From: Alkalihalobacterium elongatum
Lineage (GTDB): Bacteria > Bacillota > Bacilli > Bacillales > Bacillaceae_F
NCBI RefSeq assembly: GCF_019024285.1
Contig: NZ_WMKZ01000013.1
Coordinates: forward strand, 1-64,000
DNA length: 64,000 bases
Reading direction: 5' to 3'
Shown here: positions 17,059-27,131 of the stretch, in pieces
How the letters are laid out: each line of letters starts with the position of its first letter
Numbering within the stretch: the first letter of the stretch is position 1
Made by a program: the position numbers and the translations under genes
Notes under the pieces: model-generated
Seen by the model: only the letters and a program-made list of their open reading frames with translations
The model's database searches: none
Told to the model about the DNA's origin: nothing

Positions 17059-17934
17059 ATGATCAAAAAAATCTTTTTAATTGGGACATTCACTTTCATT
17101 ACTGCCATTATATTATTCATCTTCCTTGATAAGAAAGCTGCTTATTTAGAAACTCTTACCTTTGAGCCTATTGACCATAAAGTAGAGTATATAAATGCTG
17201 ATACTTCACTTCAATTTTTAACAATTGAAGATGAAGATGAGTACACAATCGAATGGAACATCTCATCACAATTGAACCAAAAAGCGTATTTACGTAAAGA
17301 CATTTCCTTCCTATTCGAAGATGGTAGGCTTACTGAAGTGCTATCTAAATGGGATAAAAACAAACAAGAGATGAATATTAGAAAAGTTATCAATGGTGAA
17401 GATAGTGGCCACTTTCAAGCTGTATCTTTCCACCATTCAGAAATTCATTATCCAAATGACGAAATTAAAAGTCGTCTCACAATTAGTTGTGATGATCTAT
17501 ACGTTATTGACTCACCATTAGCTCCGATTCAATCCTTTAAAGTTCCTTCTAATGAAAAAGAGTTAGAAGGTAAAAGGATCTTAGATTACATTGTTGAACA
17601 ACAACTCGCATATATTTGGAAAGATATGCTAGGTGAGTATAACATTGTTGCAGACAACTATATGGCATTTCCATTGACTTCTATCTGTAACTATAAGGAA
17701 AGCCCTTTACCAAACATGAATGAAGATCAAACGACCTTCGTCATTCATAAAATTGGCGAGAGTATTTATAAAGAGTACTTTTCAGGTATTCAAAATGAAC
17801 ATAACCTAGGTATTAAACCAGTAGGAAGTACAGTTCCACTTATCTTACTTTCAAATAATAACGATCATTTTATTATTATGTTTCAAACTTTAAAAGGAGA
17901 AAAAGTCCAACATATGGTGACTTTACCGTTCTAA
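17059..17934 (+). CDS. Membrane-anchored exported protein, unknown
   Basis: A 291-residue protein with an N-terminal hydrophobic anchor (FLIGTFTFITAIILFIFLDKK) and a large outward-facing domain, acidic and beta-rich. GGAGG lies eight bases before the ATG at 17059; the frame upstream runs through the divergent peptidase gene and is not used. I do not recognise a family. Its last 12 bases overlap the end of gluP on the other strand, so the two transcripts converge with no terminator between them. Confidence 0.7.
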   Translation: MIKKIFLIGTFTFITAIILFIFLDKKAAYLETLTFEPIDHKVEYINADTSLQFLTIEDEDEYTIEWNISSQLNQKAYLRKDISFLFEDGRLTEVLSKWDKNKQEMNIRKVINGEDSGHFQAVSFHHSEIHYPNDEIKSRLTISCDDLYVIDSPLAPIQSFKVPSNEKELEGKRILDYIVEQQLAYIWKDMLGEYNIVADNYMAFPLTSICNYKESPLPNMNEDQTTFVIHKIGESIYKEYFSGIQNEHNLGIKPVGSTVPLILLSNNNDHFIIMFQTLKGEKVQHMVTLPF

Positions 17935-19476
17935 TTTTTCTTTTAACTCAATATAAGGCTCTTCTGCTGGTGCATAGCCTAATGCGTTATTAACTGCTTG
18001 GAGGGCCTTTTCTTCCTCTTCTAGCTGTACATAGATGAGAGCTAAATTATAATAAGCCTCATGAAAATCAGCACGTAATTCAACAGTTCTAATAAAGTTT
18101 TTTTCAGCTTCCAAATACTTATTTAAATGGACCTCTGTATATCCTAACAAAAAGTAGAGTTCAGGTATGTCAAGTTGCCTCTCTTTCATACTTAACAATA
18201 ATGAATATGCCCTTTCATACTGGTCTTCCTCTAAAAGTTCCTGTGAAAGTTGTAGATGAACAATTGGCGCACCAGCTTTTTCATCATTTACCATTCCGTA
18301 AAGGAATAATCCATATCCTACTAACCCTACAAAAGCTAAAAGGAACAGTTGTCTTACTTTAAAGCTTTGTTTGGGGAGCAAGACAACAAAAGACGCTAAG
18401 AAGCCACCAACTAGCCCACCAATATGTGCTCCATTATCAATCATCGGAACAAGAAAACCTAAAGAAAGGTTAATAATAAGAATGACAATAACGCTCATCC
18501 CCATTGTTCTAAAAAATAATTTCCTATGGTTTATTCCAAAGTACAATAGCGCTCCAAAACATCCGAATATGGCTCCTGATGCTCCAGCAGCAACTTGATC
18601 ATTAAAGGCAAAGCTAGCTATGGATCCAAATAAGCCTGCAATTATGTAGATAAGTAAAAATCTCCAACTACCATAAATTCGTTCTACTGCACTACCCAGA
18701 TAAAAAAGGGCTAAGGAGTTCATAAAGAAATGTAGAAATCCAATGTGTAAAAACATGGCTGTAAATAGTCGCCAATATTCACCCGCTTCGATAAGCGGGT
18801 TATACTTTGCTCCAAAATCAACTAATGTTAATATTCTCATACTCCCGCCATTAAGTTCTAGCAATACAAACATAGCAGCAACAGTCAATAATAAAATATA
18901 TGTAAAATAAGGCTTACCAAATTGAAATATAGCCTGCTCTGCCTTGAGCCGTTCCTCCGCTTTCTGTAAAACCTCATCTTTTAACTTTTTTATCTCACCT
19001 TCGACTTCATTAAGAAGAAAATAGTCATTACTTTTAGTAACTAACATTTCGGTGTTTACATCTATTTTTAATCGTTCAAGTTCATGAGCTTTACTCACAA
19101 CATCTGCTTCGATCAAGTAAGTGTGCATTACTGTTTTTTCCTGTGCTATTGTTAAAGGACTTCCTGTTAGATGATGCCAGGAGTCTACGGGACTATAAGT
19201 AGAAACGTATATATTTTCAGCAAAAATTTTTCGAATGTTAAGTTGTCTTCGTAAGCCATTAAATTTTACGATCGTATTATCCATATCTTCTTTAAGTCGA
19301 TTACTCCAATTGACATCTTTTCTAGTCACTCGGATAATTTTGGGTGATTTAGGATTTTCCTCTTCCAACCAAATCTCATTAAGACTTGGATTTACTTCAA
19401 TGACACGGAAATTTTTTTGGGTCACAAGGTGGTGGACAAGTTGCCAATAAAATAAATCATGTTGCAAAACGTCCAT
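17923..19476 (-). CDS. gluP: GluP (YqgP), rhomboid intramembrane serine protease with TPR tail
   Basis: A rhomboid protease of the B. subtilis YqgP type. The soluble N-terminal domain covers about 1-185, followed by membrane segments. The catalytic dyad is visible as Ser300 in GASGAIFG and His351 in NGAHIGGLVGG. The WRLFTAMFLHIGFLHFFMNSLALF rhomboid loop is near 235-258. TPR repeats occupy about 410-510. The known B. subtilis protein cleaves membrane proteins such as the MgtE magnesium transporter. The ribosome site lies in the end of the upstream HAD gene, four bases apart, so the two are co-transcribed. Confidence 0.93.
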   Translation of the reverse strand: MDVLQHDLFYWQLVHHLVTQKNFRVIEVNPSLNEIWLEEENPKSPKIIRVTRKDVNWSNRLKEDMDNTIVKFNGLRRQLNIRKIFAENIYVSTYSPVDSWHHLTGSPLTIAQEKTVMHTYLIEADVVSKAHELERLKIDVNTEMLVTKSNDYFLLNEVEGEIKKLKDEVLQKAEERLKAEQAIFQFGKPYFTYILLLTVAAMFVLLELNGGSMRILTLVDFGAKYNPLIEAGEYWRLFTAMFLHIGFLHFFMNSLALFYLGSAVERIYGSWRFLLIYIIAGLFGSIASFAFNDQVAAGASGAIFGCFGALLYFGINHRKLFFRTMGMSVIVILIINLSLGFLVPMIDNGAHIGGLVGGFLASFVVLLPKQSFKVRQLFLLAFVGLVGYGLFLYGMVNDEKAGAPIVHLQLSQELLEEDQYERAYSLLLSMKERQLDIPELYFLLGYTEVHLNKYLEAEKNFIRTVELRADFHEAYYNLALIYVQLEEEEKALQAVNNALGYAPAEEPYIELKEKLER

Positions 19477-19480
19477 TCCC

Positions 19481-20230
19481 TCACCCTTTCATCGTTTGAT
19501 CGTTTTTTATCAGATTTAAGACTTGTGTTAATTTAGTATAAGTAGCAACTGGCTCATGGTCCGTACTTGCTGGCTGTTTTCTTGTATTCAAATAGATTGC
19601 ATCCCAGCCTGCATCTATTGCACCACAGACATCATGTTCCCAAGAGTCCCCAATAAATAACTTCTCATTTGTTACCCCTAATTTTCTTAACGCTAAATCA
19701 AAAATCTCCCGGTTTGGCTTTGCGACACCAAGCTCATCGGATACAAATATTTGATCGTTATTAATAAAGCTCGACAATCCTATTTTTTCTATTTTTCTAT
19801 ATTGAGTATCTACTCCACCGTTCGTAATAATTCCAACTTTAACATTTCTTTCTTTAAGTTCATTCATCAATTCGTCTAAACCCTCAAAAGGTTCACTAAA
19901 AGAGTCGACAATATCATAATATTGAGCATGAAAGGCGTCGGCCTCTTTATCAGAATAAGGCATTTGAAATTCCTTCATTGTATCATGGTACCTCAAGCGT
20001 CTATACGTTTGAGCTGTAATCTTTCGTGTTTCGAATTGGTTCCAGTGTAAATCACTATATTTTTTAAAAGTTTTAAACCACATAGCAACGTCAATTGGGC
20101 TTTCTATTCTGTTTTCTTGAAGCCATTGTTCTTGAAGTTTTTCAAAACAATAACATATTGCCTTTTCAAAAGCATCTTCGTGACTAAACAATGTATTGTC
20201 TAGATCAAAACAAACCGTTCTCCAACGCAT
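19481..20230 (-). CDS. HAD-superfamily hydrolase
   Basis: A haloacid-dehalogenase-fold phosphatase, 249 residues. Motif I is FDLDNTLF with the nucleophile Asp, motif II IITNGG, motif III the Lys in VAKPNREIF, and motif IV FIGDSWEHDVCGA. The cap is helical and inserted after motif I, as in YjjG-type nucleotidases or phosphoglycolate phosphatase relatives. GAGGAGG lies six bases before the ATG at 20230. It is in the position upstream of gluP. Substrate cannot be assigned. Confidence 0.88.
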   Translation of the reverse strand: MRWRTVCFDLDNTLFSHEDAFEKAICYCFEKLQEQWLQENRIESPIDVAMWFKTFKKYSDLHWNQFETRKITAQTYRRLRYHDTMKEFQMPYSDKEADAFHAQYYDIVDSFSEPFEGLDELMNELKERNVKVGIITNGGVDTQYRKIEKIGLSSFINNDQIFVSDELGVAKPNREIFDLALRKLGVTNEKLFIGDSWEHDVCGAIDAGWDAIYLNTRKQPASTDHEPVATYTKLTQVLNLIKNDQTMKG

Positions 20231-20336
20231 AGCCAACCTCCTCTTTCCATATTATATCAACTCTCATAAATTCCTTCACCTTTTGAGGCACGGTTAGGTT
20301 TATTGTTAAGTTTGGGCATCACGCTTTTAAATAGCA

Positions 20337-20369
20337 GGAGGCACTGTCTTGATGACAGTGCCTCCTTTT
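20337..20369. terminator. Hairpin terminator near 20.35 kb
   Basis: GGAGGCACTGTC and GACAGTGCCTCC, a 12-pair stem with a five-base loop. TTTT follows on the plus strand; the minus side has ATTT a few bases on. It most likely ends the minus-strand ldh-to-20379 transcription unit. Confidence 0.65.
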
Positions 20370-20378
20370 CGTCTTAAA

Positions 20379-20576
20379 TTATGGATTATTAACCGTTCCT
20401 GTTCTAGGTCCAAACATCATTTCAGACATGAATTTTTGTCTTAAGCCAGGTATTTTCATTGTTAACCGTACTGCCGATTTTCTAATCCAGCTTTGGCCAA
20501 GGAGTACATTTAGTAATCGATAACGAAAGCGATAAACAAAATAGGCAGCTATAAGCATAAATAAACGGGATATCAA
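20379..20576 (-). CDS. Small basic membrane-associated protein, unknown
   Basis: Sixty-five residues with an N-terminal hydrophobic stretch (RLFMLIAAYFVYRF) and a basic, amphipathic remainder (RKSAVRLTMKIPGLRQKFM). A TTG start lies eight bases after GGAGG. The location between the yqgP and yqgN equivalents suggests YqgO, but I cannot confirm this from sequence. No function visible. Confidence 0.65.
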   Translation of the reverse strand: MISRLFMLIAAYFVYRFRYRLLNVLLGQSWIRKSAVRLTMKIPGLRQKFMSEMMFGPRTGTVNNP

Positions 20577-20632
20577 CTTAATCTCCTCCTTCGCTCATAA
20601 TGTGCCTATTTTATACTGTTATTATTCGATCT

Positions 20633-21619
<987 letters not shown>

Positions 21620-21701
21620 TTATAATACGATTGTACATTATTTCACAAACATTTTTAGTTATTGTAAACGGTATCAACGTGGCAATTTTGTTACACTGGT
21701 A

Positions 21702-22706
21702 TTATAAACCAATATATTTTGAGTAAATGGCCTTTGCTTTAACAATGTCTTCTGTTCCTTGTATAAGTGCACGACCATCTGTAAACAAGACGATCCGCTC
21801 ACCTTCGTTTAAGTGTGCTCTTAATAAGAACGGCGTTTTTTGAACAGTAGCCACTTTATTTAATCGCGTTTCCCATTCCGTTAAATCAAATGCTTTTCTA
21901 ATATGGAACTGAACTGTTTCGCGTCCACAAAGAGATGTAACTTCTTCTTTATCTACTTGTAGAGCTGGATACTTTTTCTGTTGACACGTCGGGCAGTCCT
22001 TATCAGAAGAAGAGAATTTTAGTTCATATGTATGATTTCTCCACACATCAAACGTAATCAAACTTCTACGTTGCTCCTTAGCCCCAACAAGAAATTTCAT
22101 CGCTTCAACAACTTGATACGAAGCGACAATATCGACAACTGGTGAAATAACCCCAATCATATCACACGTTTGTCCACCTGTTTCCCCTTCCTTTATAAAG
22201 CAGCGTAAACAAGGAGTCTCACCAGGTACAAATAAGGCCGACATTCCTCTAGAGCTTACAGCTCCTCCGTAAACAAAAGGAATCCCTTTTTTGAAGCAGA
22301 TGTCGTTTAAAAGAAATCGAGTTTGGAAATTGTCAGTTCCATCAAGAACAATATCCATTCCCTCTATAAATTCATCTATATTATGCAGAGTTACATCACT
22401 AACTATTCCTTCAACCTTTACATCAGAATTAATCAGTGCTAGCTTTTGTTGAGCAGCAATTGCTTTTGGGAATGCTTCTTCAACGTCTTTTTCTGTAAAG
22501 AGCATTTGTCTTTGTAAATTACTTTTTTCTACATAATCTCTATCAATTACTCGTACAAATCCAACTCCAGCACGTACTAGATGATTGGCTAATACAGTTC
22601 CAAGAGCTCCCATCCCAACAATTAAAGCTTTACTTTGAGCTAGTTTAATTTGACCTTCCTCCCCGATCGGAGAGAATAATATTTGTCTAGAATAACGTTC
22701 ATTCAT
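21702..22706 (-). CDS. thiF: ThiF/MoeB-family adenylyltransferase
   Basis: An E1-like enzyme that adenylates the C-terminal Gly of ThiS or MoaD. Nucleotide site GMGALGTVLANHLVRAGVG is near residues 29-47, with the DRDYVEKSNLQRQ segment, DGTDNFQTRFLLND, and two zinc CxxC pairs (CLRC and CPTC). About 85 residues follow the second CxxC and differ from short MoeB proteins. The ATG at 22706 follows AAGGTGG. As the thi operon in this window lacks thiF, this is a good candidate to activate its ThiS; MoeB activity on MoaD is equally possible. Confidence 0.85.
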   Translation of the reverse strand: MNERYSRQILFSPIGEEGQIKLAQSKALIVGMGALGTVLANHLVRAGVGFVRVIDRDYVEKSNLQRQMLFTEKDVEEAFPKAIAAQQKLALINSDVKVEGIVSDVTLHNIDEFIEGMDIVLDGTDNFQTRFLLNDICFKKGIPFVYGGAVSSRGMSALFVPGETPCLRCFIKEGETGGQTCDMIGVISPVVDIVASYQVVEAMKFLVGAKEQRRSLITFDVWRNHTYELKFSSSDKDCPTCQQKKYPALQVDKEEVTSLCGRETVQFHIRKAFDLTEWETRLNKVATVQKTPFLLRAHLNEGERIVLFTDGRALIQGTEDIVKAKAIYSKYIGL

Positions 22707-22732
22707 CTTTATCCACCTTACTTTACCTTTTA

Positions 22733-23524
22733 TTAGCTTATTAATACGAAGATTATTGTTCCAGAAGCAGCACCAGTTAGTGTACATGCTAAGTTCACTA
22801 TATCATTATTTACAAATGAAATACCTTTGATTTGGACTGTTTTTCGCTGACAGTGCTTTAATTGTTCTGTAGTTCTTTTACAAATCGTACACCGATATTC
22901 GACTTGATAAACTGCACCAAATAATGTATCCATTAAGTTACCGATGAGACCTGAAATTGTAAAAAGCAAGATTAACATTAATATGCCATTAAAGTGAACT
23001 TCATATAATAAATAAGTCCCTGTTGCAGCAATAAAAAAAGCTCCTAAAACCCCAGCCCATAGTCCTTGAATTGAAATAGCTCCAGAAGTACCTCGTTCAA
23101 CATACTTCCTTTTTAATATATGATAAGGAGAACTCTTACTAAGACTACCATTTTCCGACGACCAAGTATCACTATTAGCTGCAGCTAGAGCTCCAATAAA
23201 ACCACCAATCCAAAGAGGCTCTTTTGTTAATAGAAATAGAAGTGAACAAAAAGCTGCTACTCCACCGTTTGCAATCACCTGCCATCCATCTCTTCTTCCA
23301 TCTTTTTCGACTATTTCAGTCTCTTTTAGGTTCTTTTTATACGAACTCCAAAAAGTTGAAGAAATAAAAAAGGCAGCTAACACGAAAAGGCCTTCAAGTC
23401 CTAAACCTAGTGCTATACAAACACCTATCACTATTGCAACCATCATCCCGGATAATGATAATTTCTTAAACAGATAAGCTATACATGCTAATAACAATAC
23501 ACCTAATATATGAATAATCAACAC
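22733..23524 (-). CDS. DUF92 family membrane protein
   Basis: A 263-residue polytopic membrane protein of the DUF92 (TIGR00297) family. The family motifs GGFIGALAAANSDTWSSENG, GTSGAISIQGLWAG and GNLMDTLFGAVYQ are clear. Plant members (VTE6) are phytyl-phosphate kinases and the bacterial role is unsettled. It starts with TTG overlapping the stop of the folate enzyme upstream (TTGA), so translation is coupled. The thiF-like gene follows 26 bases downstream. A CTIC...C cluster near residue 215 is typical of the family. Confidence 0.87.
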   Translation of the reverse strand: MLIIHILGVLLLACIAYLFKKLSLSGMMVAIVIGVCIALGLGLEGLFVLAAFFISSTFWSSYKKNLKETEIVEKDGRRDGWQVIANGGVAAFCSLLFLLTKEPLWIGGFIGALAAANSDTWSSENGSLSKSSPYHILKRKYVERGTSGAISIQGLWAGVLGAFFIAATGTYLLYEVHFNGILMLILLFTISGLIGNLMDTLFGAVYQVEYRCTICKRTTEQLKHCQRKTVQIKGISFVNNDIVNLACTLTGAASGTIIFVLIS

Positions 23525-24081
23525 ATATACACCTGATCTTCTGTTACAATCATTTGAACAGGAATATCAAATGGTTCTAACGGTATGTCATCAACCAGTT
23601 GCTGCTCAAATGTGAGGGCACAGGTTTCACCCCGAAAATCCTCCAAGTAACGGTCATAATAACCGCCACCATACCCTAATCGATTACCGTTTTTATCAAA
23701 TGCGACCCCTGGGACCAATATTAAATCTAATTGGTCCTTGTCAACTGGAACACAAATCGTTTGTATTGGTTCTTTCAGCTGAAAATATGTACTTTCAAGC
23801 TCATTAAAGTTTTTTATTTGAAAGAAAACCATTTCGCTCGTTTCAGGATAGGTCTTTGGTACAGCGATCTTCTTCCCTTCTCTCCAAGCTCTTTCAATTA
23901 TCGGATATGTATCTACTTCATTTCCTCTAGAAATTGTAATTGCGACTGTTGTAGCATTTTTCCATAATGAAGTTGAACATAACTGTTCAAATATTTTCTT
24001 GCTCTTGCTTTTATATTCCTCTTGAGTCATTTCCTTTAGTTTGTTTTTGATTAATGTTCGTATAACGTTTTTTGGTTGCAT
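23518..24081 (-). CDS. yqgN: 5-formyltetrahydrofolate cyclo-ligase (YqgN)
   Basis: It converts 5-formyl-THF to 5,10-methenyl-THF using ATP. The C-terminal signature VPGVAFDKNGNRLGYGGGYYDRYL is present near residues 132-155, and the N-terminal basic region IRTLIKNKL is typical. 187 residues, normal for the family. It follows rpmG and precedes the DUF92 gene with a seven-base overlap. Same position as yqgN in B. subtilis. Confidence 0.92.
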   Translation of the reverse strand: MQPKNVIRTLIKNKLKEMTQEEYKSKSKKIFEQLCSTSLWKNATTVAITISRGNEVDTYPIIERAWREGKKIAVPKTYPETSEMVFFQIKNFNELESTYFQLKEPIQTICVPVDKDQLDLILVPGVAFDKNGNRLGYGGGYYDRYLEDFRGETCALTFEQQLVDDIPLEPFDIPVQMIVTEDQVYMC

Positions 24082-24175
24082 GCTTACACCACCAGATTAA
24101 CTTTATAATGTTAGGCTCTATTATGTTGATGCTTTAGAAGGATGAAATAATAATTGCTACAATATTAAAATCTAA

Positions 24176-24219
24176 CAAAAAAGACCGCAAATCCTACAAA
24201 TATAGGTTTTTGCGGTCTC
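24176..24219 (-). terminator. Terminator of rpmG
   Basis: GACCGCAAA and TTTGCGGTC with an AT-rich partly paired middle, followed by TTTTTTGTT on the minus strand, ten bases after the rpmG stop. Confidence 0.9.
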
Positions 24220-24230
24220 ATTTGATTTCC

Positions 24231-24380
24231 TTACTTCGTTTCACGATGTAAAGTGTGTTTCTTAAGTCTTGGGCTATATTTTTTTAGCTCAATACGCTCA
24301 GGGTTTGTGCGTTTATTTTTAGTAGTGATGTAGTTACGATCACCAGTTTCAGTGCAAGCTAAAGTTACTTGTACGCGCAT
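24231..24380 (-). CDS. rpmG: Ribosomal protein L33, cysteine-poor (zinc-free) form
   Basis: A 49-residue protein [17 protein letters not shown]...[16 protein letters not shown], translated directly from the sequence. It is ribosomal protein L33 of the large subunit. Zinc-binding L33 forms carry two CxxC pairs; here the second Cys of the first pair is Thr (CTET) and the later pair is absent (YSPRLKK), so this form should not need zinc. The ATG follows GGAGGGAGAACATA. Its own promoter and terminator bracket it. Confidence 0.96.
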   Translation of the reverse strand: MRVQVTLACTETGDRNYITTKNKRTNPERIELKKYSPRLKKHTLHRETK

Positions 24381-24423
24381 TATGTTCTCCCTCCAAACCT
24401 CTTGTTTTCATTCATACCTTTAA

Positions 24424-24452
24424 ATGATAGCAAAGATACGCCAAGGTAGCAA
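24424..24452 (-). promoter_or_regulatory. rpmG promoter
   Basis: TTGCTA (24452-24447), 17 bases, TATCAT (24429-24424) on the minus strand, 44 bases before the start codon. No Zur-type box is seen around it. Confidence 0.65.
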
Positions 24453-24463
24453 GTGTATCTTTT

Positions 24464-26440
24464 TTACACTTTTAAAGATAATTGCTCAAATGCCTGATTA
24501 TAGTCATTCATGACATCTACAAAAGTTGCATGTGACCATGTGAGTGGAGCTACCGAGAGAGGTTCACCTGTATATGGATGGATCTGTTCAGGAAGTAAAC
24601 CACTACTTAGTGAATGTTCACACACCCATTGAAAAATTTCGTATGCTGGCTGTAAATCTTCAATACTTTCCGCTTGAAGAATATGCCACTTTGCCATCCA
24701 TAGTGTACATATAACCCAAGGATTTCCAGGTACCTCCTCTATATCATCGGCTTGTTTAAAATACATATCATTCTCATAACGAGCGTAACCATTTACTTCG
24801 GTCTTAACTCGCAGTTTTTCACTAACAACTTGCATCGTTTTCTTTACCTTTTCATCTTTTGCATCATACATTCCAAAAGCAAAAAGACCATATAAGCTGC
24901 TCTCTGGTGTTTGATCTAGTGTGATCTCACCTGTTACATCATCTTTATATAAGCCACGGCAAAATGTACCGTTACTTTCATCAAAAAGATATTTTTCAAC
25001 ACCTTCTTTAATTTTCTTTGCACCAAGTTCATAGCTTTCAGCACTTTCCTCTTCACCTAATAGTTTTGCAAATCGAGAAGCAGCTAGGAGTCCACCATAC
25101 ACAGCGCTAGCAGTAAATGTAAAGGTCCCTCGACGTTCCTCCCATAGATCATAAGAGGGAGAAGGTAAATTTAAATCTTCATCTATAAACCGTAATAAAA
25201 ATTCAGCGCTAGGTCGTACAAGAGGGCGATATAAAGATTGAGCAAACTCAATATCACCTGTAGCGGCATAGTCCTCCCAAAAAGCCCATAATACAAGAGC
25301 TGTTTCATCTTCTTGAATTGGTAACTGTTCTTCTCCGTTAACCCCAACAAGAGGGTGCCAACTTGATCCAATCGAACCATCGGGGTTGTACTTATGGAAT
25401 AAGTAACCCTCATCTGATAAAACTTCACTACATCTTCTAAAGAAATTACGTACCATACCATGATACCCTGCTTTTACCATCGCTTGTGCAATAAGGGCAC
25501 CATCCCTTGGCCACATATAGCTATAATGGTCTTGATTATATTGGAGAATATCCGAATCATTTGCAGCGATAATATAACCATTCTCATTTGTTTGGGTTCG
25601 TACTACAAGTAAACTTCGTTTATATAAGCTAATCATTTCAGGAGACAAATTTGCTGTTAGAACTTCTCCTTTATTAGCCCAGCTTTTCCAATACGTATGT
25701 ATTTTATTTAACGCTTGCTGAATACCCGTTTCCAGCACATACTCATTTAGAGCTTGTACATCTTTTAATGACTTACCGACTGTCATCCAATAATAAGCTT
25801 CTTCTGTAGAGTTTGGTTCAAGTTGTCCCTCTAGAGAGAACGTACTATCCACTGACCCTTGTGCTATTGGATTGAAATGTAATTTTCCATCTTCAGCATC
25901 ACGAAAGGTTCCTTCTTGGGCATGGAAACGTTTAACTCCAGTTGTATATTGTTTAATTCCACTTTCACCAAAGCTACCATTAAATAAAAAGTAACGATTT
26001 CTTTTATAATGGATCATTGTACGGTCCTTAGGAGAAAAGAATGCTGTATCTCCCACCTCGTTTTCATAAATAGCAAGATCTTGGTGAAAAAACAATCGAA
26101 TTTCACGATGTTCATTTGCTAGATTTTCTACTGAAAACTTACGAATAAATACCATTTCACGTTGATGAACTCCTTCCTCAATTCGTATCGCAATATTTTG
26201 TTCCTGCAATACTGCCAAACTATTTGTTACGAGAGAGTCATCATGATAATTTGTTTGAATCGTCCAGTGTTCAGAATTTAACCAATAGAAGGCATCATCT
26301 ATCAAAACTCCAATTCTATTTGGGTGACCTTGAACATGATTTTGATGACCGACATATGGAAAATAAATATCTCTAACTTGTAAATCTTTATCAATATTGA
26401 CAAGTAGTTTACCGTTCCCTACTACGAGCTCTCTAGGCAC
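24464..26440 (-). CDS. Glycoside hydrolase family 15 protein (glucoamylase-like)
   Basis: A 658-residue GH15 protein: an N-terminal beta-sandwich domain of about 260 residues and a C-terminal (alpha/alpha)6 barrel. Probable acid and base are Glu434 or 435 in LWEERRG and Glu618 in LPEQIHPYTGEP; MWPRDGAL near residue 315 is the family's substrate site. No signal peptide is visible, so it is expected to be cytoplasmic, acting on malto-oligosaccharides, trehalose or glycogen-like glucans. Substrate cannot be decided from sequence. It has no sugar-gene neighbours and lies between rpmG and two small genes. Confidence 0.9.
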   Translation of the reverse strand: MPRELVVGNGKLLVNIDKDLQVRDIYFPYVGHQNHVQGHPNRIGVLIDDAFYWLNSEHWTIQTNYHDDSLVTNSLAVLQEQNIAIRIEEGVHQREMVFIRKFSVENLANEHREIRLFFHQDLAIYENEVGDTAFFSPKDRTMIHYKRNRYFLFNGSFGESGIKQYTTGVKRFHAQEGTFRDAEDGKLHFNPIAQGSVDSTFSLEGQLEPNSTEEAYYWMTVGKSLKDVQALNEYVLETGIQQALNKIHTYWKSWANKGEVLTANLSPEMISLYKRSLLVVRTQTNENGYIIAANDSDILQYNQDHYSYMWPRDGALIAQAMVKAGYHGMVRNFFRRCSEVLSDEGYLFHKYNPDGSIGSSWHPLVGVNGEEQLPIQEDETALVLWAFWEDYAATGDIEFAQSLYRPLVRPSAEFLLRFIDEDLNLPSPSYDLWEERRGTFTFTASAVYGGLLAASRFAKLLGEEESAESYELGAKKIKEGVEKYLFDESNGTFCRGLYKDDVTGEITLDQTPESSLYGLFAFGMYDAKDEKVKKTMQVVSEKLRVKTEVNGYARYENDMYFKQADDIEEVPGNPWVICTLWMAKWHILQAESIEDLQPAYEIFQWVCEHSLSSGLLPEQIHPYTGEPLSVAPLTWSHATFVDVMNDYNQAFEQLSLKV

Positions 26441-26757
26441 AATAAAAACCTCCTGAAAATTAATATATATAGTAACTACATTTATGACTAATTAAAAATA
26501 ATTCCACTATTTATCTTAATGAGCATCTCTTTTTGACACAAGAAGTCTATTTTGTCTTATCTTGTCGCACGTACAATTGATAAGGGGTAAAGAGTGCAAA
26601 AAAAGTTTTTCGTCTTATTTCGCGCACAATAACACCTTTTATGAAGAATATTGGGTTAATATGGGAAAACTTCAGTTAAAGTATTGACTAGACATGTATA
26701 ATGAAAAGAGAAACAATATAACATAATCAGCAGTTGAAGACGGGAAAGGGGATTTAT
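26441..26757. other. Divergent intergenic region with imperfect direct repeat
   Basis: It separates the GH15 gene from the 26758 gene. It contains TGTCTTATCTTGTCGCACGT (26553-26572) and a related CGTCTTATTTCGCGCAC (26611-26627). TATAAT at 26696-26701 region may be the -10 of the rightward genes. Nothing else is recognised. Confidence 0.45.
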
Positions 26758-27111
26758 ATGGAAACCGTCATCATTGTACTTTTCATCTTAGCAATCCTAT
26801 TAGTAATAAGTTCTTTTTTTATGAAGGACCATACAAAAGAACTCGAAAACCAATTAGAAGGGTTTTCGATGACTTTCATGCAAGAAATTTATCAAATGAA
26901 GAAAAAAATTACTATACTTGAAGAAGAACTCTTATCTGGCAGCGACGATGCTTACTATATACAACCGGAGAAAAACACAACAACTGGACTTTTAAACGAG
27001 GTAGCCGCATACTACGAAGCAGGTTATAGTATAGAAAAAATTGCGGAATTAACTACCCTATCAGATAGTGAAGTCCTTGGATTGATTGCTACATATCAAC
27101 GAAAGGGCTGA
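26758..27111 (+). CDS. Membrane-anchored coiled-coil protein with HTH-like tail, unknown
   Basis: A 117-residue protein: N-terminal membrane segment (VIIVLFILAILLVISSFFM), a coiled coil (about 25-65), a short linker, and a C-terminal helix-turn-helix-like stretch AAYYEAGYSIEKIAELTTLSDSEVLGLIATY. The layout recalls DUF6115 or SwrB-like proteins of Bacillus. The position next to the PBP gene corresponds to the yqzC/yqzD spot in B. subtilis, and the size fits, but identity is not proven. GGGAAAGGGGA precedes the ATG. It is followed at 20 bases by the next gene, so they form an operon. Confidence 0.65.
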   Translation: METVIIVLFILAILLVISSFFMKDHTKELENQLEGFSMTFMQEIYQMKKKITILEEELLSGSDDAYYIQPEKNTTTGLLNEVAAYYEAGYSIEKIAELTTLSDSEVLGLIATYQRKG

Positions 27112-27131
27112 AGATAGAAACGAGGGATAAC

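Noticed and set aside
25183-25461. Second minus-strand frame inside the GH15 gene
   Set aside because: Out of frame with a complete GH15 protein and with no ribosome site.
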